A stretch of DNA of 64,000 nt, taken from assembly GCA_038502055.1 (NCBI GenBank), contig JAXRKN010000039.1:4340001-4404000 (forward strand), in the 5' to 3' direction. How positions within the stretch are numbered: position 1 is the stretch's first letter; each line of letters begins with the position of its first letter. This document shows positions 1 to 11,369 of the stretch, in pieces. This DNA is from Tanytarsus gracilentus. Its lineage: Eukaryota; Arthropoda; Insecta; Diptera; Chironomidae. The translations under genes were made by a program, and so were the position numbers. The notes below the pieces were generated by a model. It did not search any database and was not told the origin of the DNA. It saw only the letters and a list, made by a program, of their open reading frames with translations.

Positions 1-3000
1 AAAATCCACGAGATTTAAATTTATTAGTGCACCGGTACCAATGATATCGCTGTCAATCTTTAAATTGTCAACAGAAAGCTCCAAAAACTCCACTCTTGTG
101 GTAGGTGGAAAATCAATGGGTTGATCGGTATAAAAAAAGCTTTCAATCGGAACTTCATTGAGGGATGTTTTAATGTCCAAAGAACTTGCACCAACTCTTC
201 CGCCTTTCGCAATCATCAAAGGACTTTCGATAAATTGATCACCAAAGGTTCGAATGCTGTCCACTTCAAGTTGTACAGGATTAATATTATCGAAAAAACC
301 ACCCATTTTAAGATTTGATATTAAAATATCTCCTTGCAATTTCTCAATTGAAACTTCTTGCTCTCCGTCTGTAGTCATGATGTCTTTTAGATTTATATCG
401 TTAATGAAATTGCTCGCTATATTTGTATTTCCTTTAATCTCGACATTTGGAAATACTTTAACGCCAGTAATCACAACTTCGGCACCATCGTCATAGACTG
501 CATCGTTTAGAACTTTTTCAAAGTCAACACCATTAAATGAATTTTCAACCTTCAAATCACCCTCGACAATTAAATCCTTAAAAGTACACGATGCCAGTAT
601 TTCTTTGGAGAGTTCAAGTGTGGGATTCGGTAGAAAGTCATCTAGCTTTTGACCCGAAATTGTTCCATTTACTTCCAGCTTCTTAACCACTTCAATTACA
701 TTAAATGTTGTCTCTGCGTTAATAATTTGAGGTTGATCCAATGTAACTATTTCAAAAGGATTTAGACCATTGATTTTGCCATCGGTGTCGATTTCATTTG
801 TGGCTGCAAAAAAACAGAAATAGTTAAATTATAAAGTTTAAAATTAAATAACTCACCAAGAGCTTTTGTGAAAATTTTCTTGCCGCCAATGACAGTTTCC
901 GATGCACCTTTCTTAACAACATATTCTTGAGGAAATTGTAAGTCATTCACTTTCTGTGCACTTATTTCACCGCGATCACCAACAATCCAAAGATTACCGT
1001 TGACAGTTAAGCGGTCGATTTCTGAAGGCCTTTCTTTGGATACTAATTTGCTGATAAATTCATTCCATTTAACACCATTAATTGTCTCCACGTTGAGATT
1101 GTCTCTTATCAATGCTCGTTTTGTCTTAATTATTGGCAGATTATCTTCGAAGCTAAGATTTAAATCATTCAATGCAGTCGAGTTTACAGGAATTTCATTA
1201 ATGCTTTCGACTATTAAACTTTCTGCATTCACATTTTCGAATTTAAGACTTTCGGGTAAACTGTTTGGTGAATCAATGGCCAAAATTTCACGACTAAAAT
1301 CTAAGTTATTAATTTTTCCCTCATTAATCATAGTCACATCTCCATTTACTTGAATTGACTCTTCAAATATCACATCACTATCTGGCAAAGAGAGTTCTCC
1401 ATTGTTTTGAAGAAAGATAAATTTCTCAAATGGAATTCCGTTAATTGTCGCTACATCGATATTATTTGCTGTAAGCTGTTCAGCACGATGTTTTTCAAAG
1501 GGTTGTATTTGTCTTCGGTTGCGTGTTAATGGATTAACACGCAGTGTTTGTGAATTCATCTGGCCATTGAAGGCGAAAGGCCCTAAGTGATGTATCGGTG
1601 AATCTGGAGGTGGTGAAGAATTCGTATTTTGATTCGTTGGCAGCGTTTGCCTACTAGTTCTGATTAATTTATTAAGTTCATCATCGATTTGTCTCAATCT
1701 TTCTTCATCTTGTTGTAAGGTATTTTCCATGCTGTCAAGGAACTCAAGCGAAAGCATATCTTCTTTATCGAACGTTACGTCATTAAGAAATTCAATTCTG
1801 TTGCTCTCAAGAGTGACCTGTGAATTTTTAAAATTGTTTAGTTTCTTAAAAAAATTTAGCTAGAATAATTTACCTTTTCAATATGCTGCAAAATATCCGT
1901 TTCAATTTCATCTAATTGAAGATTCTCAAATTCAAAATTGTTACTTGGATTGAAAGGTGATCTAGCCAAGAACTCTTCAACTTCTAATTTAACTGCTGCT
2001 TCAAAGTCCAGCATTCCATTAATTAGCTCTATAGATTTTCGAATATGATCCATTTGAACGATGAGGGGATCTTCTGCTTCAAATATTTCATATTGAATTC
2101 GAAAGAGACCACTATGAGCTGTATCTCGAGGTACGATGACATGAAAAGAGTTTCTTTTATTCTCAACAATAAATGTTGAGCCACGAAGTCCTTCATCTCT
2201 TCTCGGATCGAGTGTACATAAAAATCCATTGGCATTGGGATTGGCAGAAATGCGACATGGAACAGAGAGAGAATTTTCAAAAGCAATTCCATTCCAAATC
2301 AGCGCATCTACAGCAACAAGACTATGAGTGCCAAAATCTATTCTATGCTGCACTAAAAGAACTAAATCGTCACGATAAATTTGAATCGGAATCGGTAGGA
2401 ATTCTTCAACGTGTCCGAATGTTTGCGAAAGTATTTCTTGTGACTGAAAATCTCCATTGACATAGCGGAATATTTGAGGTTGATCACCGCCAATGGCGAG
2501 ATATGTGTGTCCTCCAATTCTAAAGCCAGATATCACGCTCACGTCCCCTCCGGCATCGATTTTCTTCATAAACGAAAATTTTCCTCGTTCAAACTTTGTG
2601 TGCTGATGACGATAAATAGAAACATACGAATCTTGAGAGAAGGCAATGATGAAATCACGACCAGCATCGATGCAAACCATGCTCACGGGACGAATTGGTA
2701 GCTTAAAAGCTTGAACAAGCCATAAATCCTCATTTGATAAATCAAATTCATAAAATTCAACTTCTACTCTTTGTTGATCGTCTAGAGTTGTTAGCATGAC
2801 TAAGTCACTACTATCGTGTTGAAAATACGAAACCTTATCAATCTCCTTGAGCAGACGCGATCGACGAATTTCTGAAAGTTGGCGGCTATCAAGTAATTCA
2901 TACCATATGAGATCTTTAGAAACGCCAAGCAAAAGCACCACTCTCAGCTTGTGCAAATTTAAATCCCAAATTTTCATTATTTCAATGCTCATTTTGGCTT

Positions 3001-3783
3001 GCGGAGATTCAATTTGAATTTGAGTAACAATATTATAGCTTCCGTTAGAGCCAAGCGCAACTACAACACTCTCCTGAGTGAGTCCAAATAAGGCCGTTTG
3101 ATCACCCACTGAAATTGTTTTCCATTGATCCACACCATGACCAATTTGAAAGTTAACCTGTTGAAATTTAAAAGTGAATATTTGAATTTTACAACTATTT
3201 TTAATATTTTACCTCTTCCTCGATGGACTCGATGCGCAGATTTTCTCGATAGAGGTTATATAAGTCTGAATTTTGAATTCTTTTTCGAGATATTCTTCGG
3301 ATCTCCTCGAAGTCGGGAGTGAAACGACTGGATGTGTCATCAGTGTGTATGATCTCTTGGACATGATTATCGATGACATTTATTGCTGGATTCTCGATCG
3401 CTTCCTGTGCTTGAATTCCAAGAATTGCCGACAAGTCTTCCTTTTTTGTATTGTTTGCTGTTTTTTTAATAGCACTTATCAATTGTTCGCTAATTTCTGC
3501 GGCTGGCGATGACTTTAAAATGCTGTCCCTCACTGATCCCAATTCAGAAAGTTTTTCGGGTGATTTTTCTCTCTTTATTGGAGCTTCTGTTGGTTTAAGG
3601 AGTTCCTTGCGAAGTGCTTCAATATCCGATGAAACTTTTGAAGTCGATTTCTATTTAAAATCATACAGGATTAGTTTAATTAAATGAAATTTTATTTAAA
3701 ATTACCTTATCATCGCCATCAGTAGCACGTGTTAAAAAAATACACGCTAAAAGCAGCACAAATGTGCAGAAATTGATCCGCAT
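1..3783 (-). CDS. Large secreted extracellular protein, probably Nasrat-like (5' part, truncated by window edge)
   Basis: Five coding exons read on the minus strand: 3783-3706, 3650-3213, 3157-1874, 1817-857 and 803 to beyond position 1, all joined in frame by GT-AG introns of 40-55 bp. At least 1188 residues lie in the window and no stop is reached. Residues 1-20 form a signal peptide (hydrophobic FVLLLACIFL core). Residues 27-172 are charged; about 173-600 look like a beta-propeller/EPTP-like region of short strands with repeated YLAIGG-type turns. After that come roughly 40-75 residue repeats built round motifs such as INGIPFEKF, INGVKWNEF and NGVDFEKVL. This plan, signal peptide then propeller-like part then 'ING' repeats, is what I recall for insect Nasrat/Polehole-type vitelline-membrane proteins, which help localise Torso activation at egg poles. 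Gene reality is near certain; the family name is tentative and comes from recall, not alignment. Confidence 0.75.
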
Positions 3784-3999
3784 TTCGCTTAATTGTACAA
3801 CTTTGAATTCTTATTTAATAACTTTGCACTTAATTAAACTAACTTATCTACTTTTTAGATAAGAAAACAGAATAAAACAAATTCAACACTCAAGATCCCT
3901 CGGTTTGTGCCTTCACATTGCGCAAAAAAACAACAAGTCGTCTTCACAAAAAGATGCGAAAAATTTCAAAAATTCGTCGTTAAAATTTAATTTTCTTAC

Positions 4000-4854
4000 A
4001 AAAAGCTTACTTATGAGAAAATTCAGATGCTTAAATTTAAATTTTTGTTATTGTTTAGTGTGGTAATTTTTGTTGATTCATGCATAAATTTCTCCTAATT
4101 TGAGTTTTTGGAAATTGTCATTTTTTTAAAATTTATTCTATGTAATGTAAAGAAATTTTTTTGGTAAAAGTTGAGGTAACTAATGGTAGGATAGTTAGAA
4201 GATGTTATTTTAATTTAGGTTAAACTTTTTTTGGGTAATTTTCATTTAAAATAAAAATGTCAGCTGGGACTTGTAATTTTGTTTGAAAGATATTTATGAT
4301 GAATTAAGATTTGCACCTGAAGGGTTTTTTTATTTTTAAAATGGCAACGAATATATTTTGACTCGCACCCAACGTGTCCTGCTCAGTTGAGGAGGTAGTG
4401 GTGGAATCACCTTTTATCTAAGTGATGGGAGACAAGTAAAATGTTGATGTGGTTTTGATTAGTTGGACACTGTAATATCTCCTCAGTAAACAAGACTGTT
4501 CTTAACCTTAGTTTCTCTAGAAACTAAAAAAAAAATCATTCGAAAAAAAAAAAAAAAACATAACACACTAACATTGCCGTAAAGTATTTTAAATTCCCTA
4601 TTAACCAAAGCCGATGATAGAGGGTGTTAGCCGCTCTTCTCCTAATGATTTCTATTTTTTCTCCAGTCAGGGGTGTTTCTCCTGTGGTTCGTTCGCTGTA
4701 GATACTTGCCTAAGTAGCCCACTAGGCTTCGCTTTTCTGAGGAATCGCGGGTCAATCATGTGAGGTTGCGTCGGACGTCTTCCTACTTCGGTAGTGGCTA
4801 CCTGACTGTAATCTAATCTAATCTAATCTAAAAAGCTTACTTATGAGAAAATTC
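4000..4854 (+). mobile_element. Non-LTR retroelement/SINE-like insertion flanked by a 25 bp target-site duplication
   Basis: Positions 4000-4024 and 4830-4854 are identical 25-mers (core GCTTACTTATGAG), so the 805 bp at 4025-4829 is an insertion made by target-primed reverse transcription. The insert ends in a pentamer tail, about four copies of TAATC, immediately before the second duplication. Just upstream of the tail is a small hairpin at 4783-4794 (CTAC-TTCG-GTAG, a cUUCGg tetraloop if transcribed), as is usual where a reverse transcriptase recognises the 3' end. A poly-A run lies at about 4538-4558. The last 240 bp are more GC-rich than the flanks. There is no long reading frame, so it is non-autonomous: either a SINE or the 5'-truncated 3' end of a LINE. 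The element family is not recognised. Confidence 0.8.
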
Positions 4855-7800
4855 CACTTTTAAATATTTTTTTCGAATTGATTTTCCAAAAATTTCGATC
4901 ATAAATTAGAGCAACCTGTCGAAATTTAACTTTTTTCTGAAATTAAATTTTTTTTATAGAACAAAAATTTTATTTTATAAAAACTAAAAAATCTTCGTTT
5001 AGTTTTTTATGATATTAAATAATTCATAATTACCACGCAGCTATCGCTAATTGAAATTTATTGCAATGTTGCAGCAACTGCTGTTATTAAAATTTTAATT
5101 ACTTTTTCTTCATGGTAATTTTTTCTACTTTTATTTTTTCGAAGAAGGATTTTTTCGAATGGCCAAAAATGCGCAATAAATTTCGAGGTTTTTCATTAGA
5201 AGGACTCACTAAAAAGAATTTTGCAATAGAAGGGAAGTTTTTTATGGCTCTGATAGTTGACTTTGGGGGCTGCGTGGCAATATGATTTATGACAAGGGGT
5301 GGTAAAATTAAGCAAACACTATTAAAAATGCTTCTTAGAAGTGTGATCTAGTAGAAACTATAAGGATAGTTAAAGGTTGCAAATATTATTGCTTTCCTCT
5401 CACATTTTTCTTTCTCTCTCGAAGCAGGTTTATGATGGTCATAAAACTTGACTTACGGTTTTTAATATTTTTCTCCTACTTAGAATTTTTTTCCTCTATC
5501 AAGGCGATGTTTTTATGTGTTTGTCCAAACAAAACTAAAATTTAACATCCTTATTACTCGGGTGTTGATGAGATTAGCGAATAATGAAGATGAAATTTGA
5601 ATAGAAAAATTTAGGCAAAATATTTTTTTGGGTAGTCATTTTTCACAAAGAACTTCGAAGATCAATCAAAATGGAATGTAAAAGAAATTTTCAACAATAT
5701 TCTTGGGTGTCCTGTATTCAGTTCTCTCCAATTTTCTTTCAATTGTTATTCATCGACAAATTTTTCTTCTAAAGAAAGATGTCTTATGAAAGGACGACAT
5801 AAGATTAACGACACGACGATGAAACAGCTGATTTGCAGAAATGTATTATTAGGTATTCAATTCTTCCTTCATCATGCTGATTATTTAATCATCATTTAAT
5901 CATTTAGTGCATGATTTGCTTAAAAAAAATTGAGGCGATAAAAATCAGAAACATCTTCATAATGCATTGTGAATTTCTTTTTTATTACAAGGGAGAAAAA
6001 AATATTTGCCGTTTTGTGTTGTTCGAGTGACTTCGAAGAATTTTAATTGGATTAGGTTTTGGAATTTTGAAAATTTCCAATTATGTGAGGCTAGATTTTT
6101 AGAAATTTTAAAACAATTTTTTAAATTCATGGCAACCACCAATAAATATTTGAATTGCATTCTTTCATTTTTTCCTTGAATCATTTTATTTAAATTGAGC
6201 CACAAAAAAAACAAAAGCAAACGAAAATAAAAACCCATAGAGCGTGGCGAGTAATTATGTGGAAGCAAAAAGGCAGTTAATCAATTAAATATGTTGGAAA
6301 ATCCTCCATCCACGCCCTTTCTCACTGCGCTTCATCATCGCTTGTTTGCCCTTTTGTTTTAATTTTCGTGATATTGCCAGGAGTTGTTGTTTCACTCATT
6401 TTGGTTGCCCCTCTCACCTAATTGAATGATTAATTACTTGTGTGTTTAAGCACTGAATATGCTTAATGATTAATTGGCCTTAAAACGTAAGCAGTAGAAA
6501 ATTGATTCTCGGAACAAAAAAATATTTCTCCTCTCAGACACTTATCAGGATGCATGGAAAAATTTATTTTTCAATTATGAGCTATGTGAAAAATTGTTTT
6601 TTTTTTCGAAATAGTCTTATGCATGCTTAATGCTTCTGCTGCCCATGAAGCTCTCTCAATAATTTATCGAAAGGAATTTCTCGTATTTAACCAACAAATA
6701 ATGATAATTTATCACCCAGACAACGGCCAGCAACGTTGTATATTAAGAGTGGAGAGTTATTGGTCGCGCGCAGACTCAGAACCAACAAATGAGGCGATGA
6801 TACCGCAAAATCATCGATAGGCCATGCAAGGAATTTATAATCGTTGAAAGTGGAACTAGTTCAATTTTACTAAACTTTTAACACCTACGAAATTAATTGT
6901 TCATTTTATAAATCTCAAAAAGCAATTAGCGTTTTAAATAATGAGCGAAATAAAATTCAAATTTTAACACTTAAACTTTTAATAACCCGAAAAATGCTTG
7001 TAAAAATTAACAAAAACACAAAAAGTATACGGCGAGTTATAAATTTGAACAAATTTTTTATGATAATTTTATGTCGTTTTCTTTTCTTCCTTTTTGTGAA
7101 AAAGAGAGCTGAAATAATATTCAAGAAAATTATTTATAGCATTCTGATTTTGTTTACTTTTGTATTTCATCTTATAATTGGATTTTGGTTAGTTTATGGA
7201 AATATCTCTTCACAATCTTCTCTCTGTTATGAGCCGTTTTGAACATTTTTTATGTGAATGGTGAAGAACTTTTGTATCGCTTAGCATTAATCAAAAACGA
7301 AATAATAATTTGATTATAGATTTTTTCGAGGTGATAAGCGGATGAAGAGAAAGAAGGAAACTCATCAAAAGCCAATTGCCGAGCTGGTGCGTTGACTCGT
7401 TTCATCTCAAGGGTTGACATGTGATTTTCCAGCCATTTCCATTTTCAAATAAAGCTTCACTTTAGCAATCAGAATGAAATGTCCGCACTTTATCTTATTC
7501 TTCATCAGATCAAATTTCAACTCTTTTCGATCAATGAATCATAACTTTTTAGTGTCGTTACTCGCAAGAAATAATTTGCAATTTTAATATTCTCTCCAAA
7601 AAAAACTCGATTTCTTCGAAGGAAATATTAAAAATTATTAAATTCAAATTTATCGAAGATCGCGCATCTTGATGACGATAAAAACTGGCTAATACTTTCA
7701 TCGAACTCTCTCAAGAAGATTTTTCATGTTTTAGAATTTCGCCCAATTAGTGGGATAACAAGACAATTAATTTATATCATAGATCACCATCTATCAATGA

Positions 7801-8782
7801 TGATTATCGAGTTTTAATCGAGTGGATGGAAAATTGTCACGAGATAAATGTATTCATATGGGCATTTAATTGGCGTTGTAAAATTATTGATCTTTTATGA
7901 TAATAAGTAATTAAAATGAAATGTCAAGAGAGAAAGAATGTCCAAAGGCATAAATATCCAGTTCATATGAACTAAACGCACCAGTTGGAAATTTTTAAAA
8001 CTATTTTAGTTCTATATAAAATATTTCTCACCCTCAATTAAATAAATATCCTCGCTGGGTCAATCACCAGAAAATTATAAAAGATTTGTGTGATATCCGT
8101 CGAATAATAACAACAAAAAAAGACAACGACAAAAAGAAAGAATTCTTTTTAACAAAAAAAAAAGTTTTACGACGATTTTATTCATAATTTTATTTCTTGT
8201 GTTTCGCTGTCTGTTCGTTCGCTGACTCCCTCCTCCAGATCTGTGGTTTATAATAAAATATGTCCATCATTTTTGACTAATAAAATAAAATATAAAAATA
8301 TTATTTTATCTCGTTTGGAAGAAAAAACAAATGCCGAAGAATATTCATTCGCATTTTGATTTATATCAATTTGAATAATTTTTCCCTCTCGCATTTTTCG
8401 AGTTTAAATTTGAGCTGAAGAGGAACTGGTGAGACATTCTAGATCTGATGGCACTGATGATGTCTAGGTTGGACATGAAGGTTTTATGTCGTGTGCCGAA
8501 ATTGGTGTTTTGTTACTTTCTGCTCATATTTCCATTCGAAGCGCGCGTTAAAAACTCACGCTATAATTTCATTAATTTTTCCTCTCTACTCACTTGACAT
8601 TTATTTATCGATGAGATTTGATGAAATTTCAGACTGTGATAAAAATTAGCATTAGTTAACCTAATAGACGCACCACAGCATGCTCATCTCAGCAGCAGTT
8701 CCACTCGCACGGTGCTGCCGAAAAAAAAATTATGAATTGCACTGACTCGGTGACATTTCAGCAGCTTAACAAAAATAACTTT

Positions 8783-8798
8783 CGTGTGTGTGTGTGTG
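8783..8798. repeat. (GT)8 microsatellite
   Basis: Eight perfect GT dinucleotides in non-coding DNA. No functional meaning inferred. Confidence 0.9.
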
Positions 8799-10709
8799 TA
8801 TTTATTATCACCTAATAAAAATTATGATAATTCCACGCTTATATGTCAGATTTTCTCAGTATGATGACACTATTGAAAGCTCCACATTAAGCACTCAATT
8901 TCTCTCTTTTCACTCGCCGGTCATTCTCATGCCATTGTGATGCAAATTCTGAATACTCTCGAGCAGGATTATTTCAATAATACCTGTCGTCTTGTGACCA
9001 CCTTTTGCGCATCACCGACCATTATCAATTCGCTAAATATAACTACATTAAACTGCCAACAAAAACATCTCATCATTATCGTTCTTGCTGTTTTTTTGTT
9101 ATGGCTGCGCTTAAAAAAATTAGATGAACAAGAAATTGAAAATGAATCAATCATGAGATCAACTCAATATTAATTGAATAAATTCCTTTTTGTTTCTATT
9201 CTCTCATGTGTGCTTTTTATAGCATCCGAGAAATAATAAACTGGATGATCGGTGAATGTAGAATTTAGCTTTAGTTTTAATTTAGTAAATTGAAATGTTT
9301 TTTTTGGCAATCATTTTATCGAGGACATGATTTACTCAGGAAATTAATGATTTGTTAAACACTCAGCCGAAAGACCCAATGAGAAATGATTCTGCATCGA
9401 TCATGTGCACGTTGAAAATTCATGAAAATCTCCGGCTGGGCAAGGTTTTGATGGAAACTCAAAACAAAAAGAAGTTATTGATGAATTATAGAGCTGCGGG
9501 GTGGATTCAATACCATAAATTAATTTTTTTTCTGTATATATTTTTTATCTCTCTCCTCCTTATAACTCGTCGTAAACAAACAGTCATAAAACTACACACC
9601 AGACTTGTGGTTATTCACATTTTTATATCTCTATATACGCGCAGCATTTTATTTTTTTGAAGGGGTATGAAAAATATGATTATGGTCACAATTTGTAGCT
9701 TTGTAATAAAAAATCGAGCAAAACAATTCTCAGGATTTGAATTGTCGTCATAAAAAAGAAGAGAGAATCGTAATAATAATTTTATTGAATTTTATAGAAG
9801 GAATTCCTTCAATTTTAGAAAATTCCAGCTGATATTGCCCTCATATGTCCCCCGCCGTTATGTCCTCTCGTTTTGAAAAGATGTGATGCACACACAGGAC
9901 AATAATTTGTCATATGGGAAAAGGCTGCGGTCGGACAAATGTAAAAGGTGTCTCTTCGAAGAAGTCATAATTGGATTTCCCGCTAGGATTAAATTGATTT
10001 CTCTATTCGTGGCCGAAAATAAAAAAGAGATCGACTTAATTAATTGAATTTAAGGTCATGCACATGTGATTAATTTATTGGATTAAATTATGTTGCTTAC
10101 GCACTATTGAATTTTGAATTATGGCGGATTAAAACTATGAGCGCTGGGAAAAATATAATTTTTATTGAGTTTGCTGCAAAAAACAATTATTAAATTAATA
10201 AAATTAATTATCTCTCATAAAGTCCATCACACATATTCACATGCAGTGAGTTGAGCAAACAAAGTTTTCAGTTCTCAAATTGATTTGGATTTTTGTGTAC
10301 ATTGAAGCTCAGCTTGCCGCTCAGTTTTTTTTTCGGTGCCTGTGGAATGAAAACAAATGGCATGTCATTAAAGTATAATTAATTAACATCAATTTTTCCT
10401 TCTAAACTTCCATCAATCGTTTTTCTTCTTCAAAATTTTTTCTTCTTCAGCACTCCACGTTTGCTATCAAAAATTAATAAATAAATAAAATGTACGTTGG
10501 TAAGGTTAATGAATAACATTAGTTTATTAATTTCTTTCTTTCTCTCTCTCGCTCGTTTAAACATTCTGTTCGCTTTTACATGAAATAAACATTATGTATA
10601 TTACTTATGTTGATTGTGGCTCACTTTGAGAAGCGAGAGAAAACACGAAGAGACCAGCACGGCTTCAAAAGGGAATTCATAAAATTTTTCGGGTGCAAAT
10701 GCTACAGAT

Positions 10710-10723
10710 TGTCGATATCGACA
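10710..10723. promoter_or_regulatory. 14 bp palindrome with paired CGATA/TATCG cores
   Basis: The sequence TGTCGATATCGACA is a perfect palindrome about 160 bp upstream of the start codon at 10883. Paired CGATA cores are the kind of site bound by BEAF-32/DREF family proteins in flies. Position fits a promoter-proximal or boundary element for the small gene, but binding is inference. Confidence 0.35.
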
Positions 10724-10882
10724 GAGTCTCGACTCGGCGAGCAATTAATTGGAGTGCGATTATGTGGGCGAGTTTTAATGCAAGAAGCGAGGAATTTTTT
10801 TTCAGCTTCTGATTGAATTTATTTAAAATAATAAAGTAGTCTTTGAAAACTTTCGTTTTTTAAAATAAAGAAAATTAAAAAA

Positions 10883-11350
10883 ATGGAATTTGAAGGAAAA
10901 TTGAATGAGCTTGAAAATCTCGAGATTAAAGAAACTATTTCCAAAATGAAATCTTGCGGTACTTCCACAAATTTAATCGAAAATCCAGGAACATCTGAAA
11001 ATAAAACAGTCGACTTGAAAAATCGTGGAGATTTTGAGCAAAATTCTGAAATTCCAAATCTTTGCGAAAATCAAACTCCTTTCGAACAACTCAAACATTT
11101 TGAAATTCCTGATGAACCTGATTATGAACAATTCCCTGAACTAAAGAACTACGAAACATGGTGTGGAATTCCTCCAGAATTTGAGGAAATGATGAAACCC
11201 GATGAACTTAATCTCGATGATTTTTTATTCAGAAATCATCCAGGACCAGAGTCATCTGATGATGAGGATACTAATGAGTACTATCAGAAAAATTTGAGCA
11301 AGCAATATCGAAAATTTATGCGCAATTTAATTTCGAAGAAAGAACTGTAA
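10883..11350 (+). CDS. Small intronless acidic protein of unknown function
   Basis: A single open frame of 155 codons that looks truly coding: balanced codon use, no homopolymer tracts, and a canonical AATAAA 14 bp after the stop. The start ATG is the first in frame and sits in an A-rich leader. The protein is acidic and polar, with no signal peptide or membrane segment. Features are a Glu/Asn-rich first half, a Pro/Asp/Glu-rich middle with a hydrophobic stretch containing ETWCGIPPEFEEM, an acidic SSDDEDTNE patch and a basic, aromatic C-terminus (QYRKFMRNLISKKEL). I recognise no domain. The lack of introns, unlike every other gene here, suggests a young or retroposed gene; the KKEL end is not an ER signal since there is no leader. 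It lies in the otherwise gene-poor DNA upstream of odd-paired. Confidence 0.7.
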   Translation: MEFEGKLNELENLEIKETISKMKSCGTSTNLIENPGTSENKTVDLKNRGDFEQNSEIPNLCENQTPFEQLKHFEIPDEPDYEQFPELKNYETWCGIPPEFEEMMKPDELNLDDFLFRNHPGPESSDDEDTNEYYQKNLSKQYRKFMRNLISKKEL

Positions 11351-11363
11351 AAAATTAAAAGGT

Positions 11364-11369
11364 AATAAA
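11364..11369 (+). terminator. Polyadenylation signal AATAAA of the small acidic-protein gene
   Basis: A canonical hexamer 14 bp downstream of the stop codon at 11350. Its closeness implies a very short 3' UTR. Confidence 0.55.

Larger units (their letters stand above)
3784..10882. other. Intergenic region, mostly featureless AT-rich DNA
   Basis: Between the Nasrat-like gene start and the small intronless gene. Apart from the retroelement insertion near 4.0-4.85 kb, a (GT)8 microsatellite at 8783-8798 and a 14 bp palindrome at 10710-10723, I see only AT-rich sequence. The short open frames here (for example 5957-6268, 8937-9173, 9352-9660) lack coding character and recognisable domains. The region may hold regulatory DNA for either neighbour, which cannot be read directly. 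Confidence 0.6.

Noticed and set aside
1000..1353. 117-codon plus-strand frame over the Nasrat-like gene.
   Set aside because: Antisense shadow of a well-supported spliced gene.
4791..4804. CTACCTG, the reverse of a Zelda motif.
   Set aside because: It lies in the retroelement's 3' hairpin region and so is part of the repeat rather than a local enhancer.
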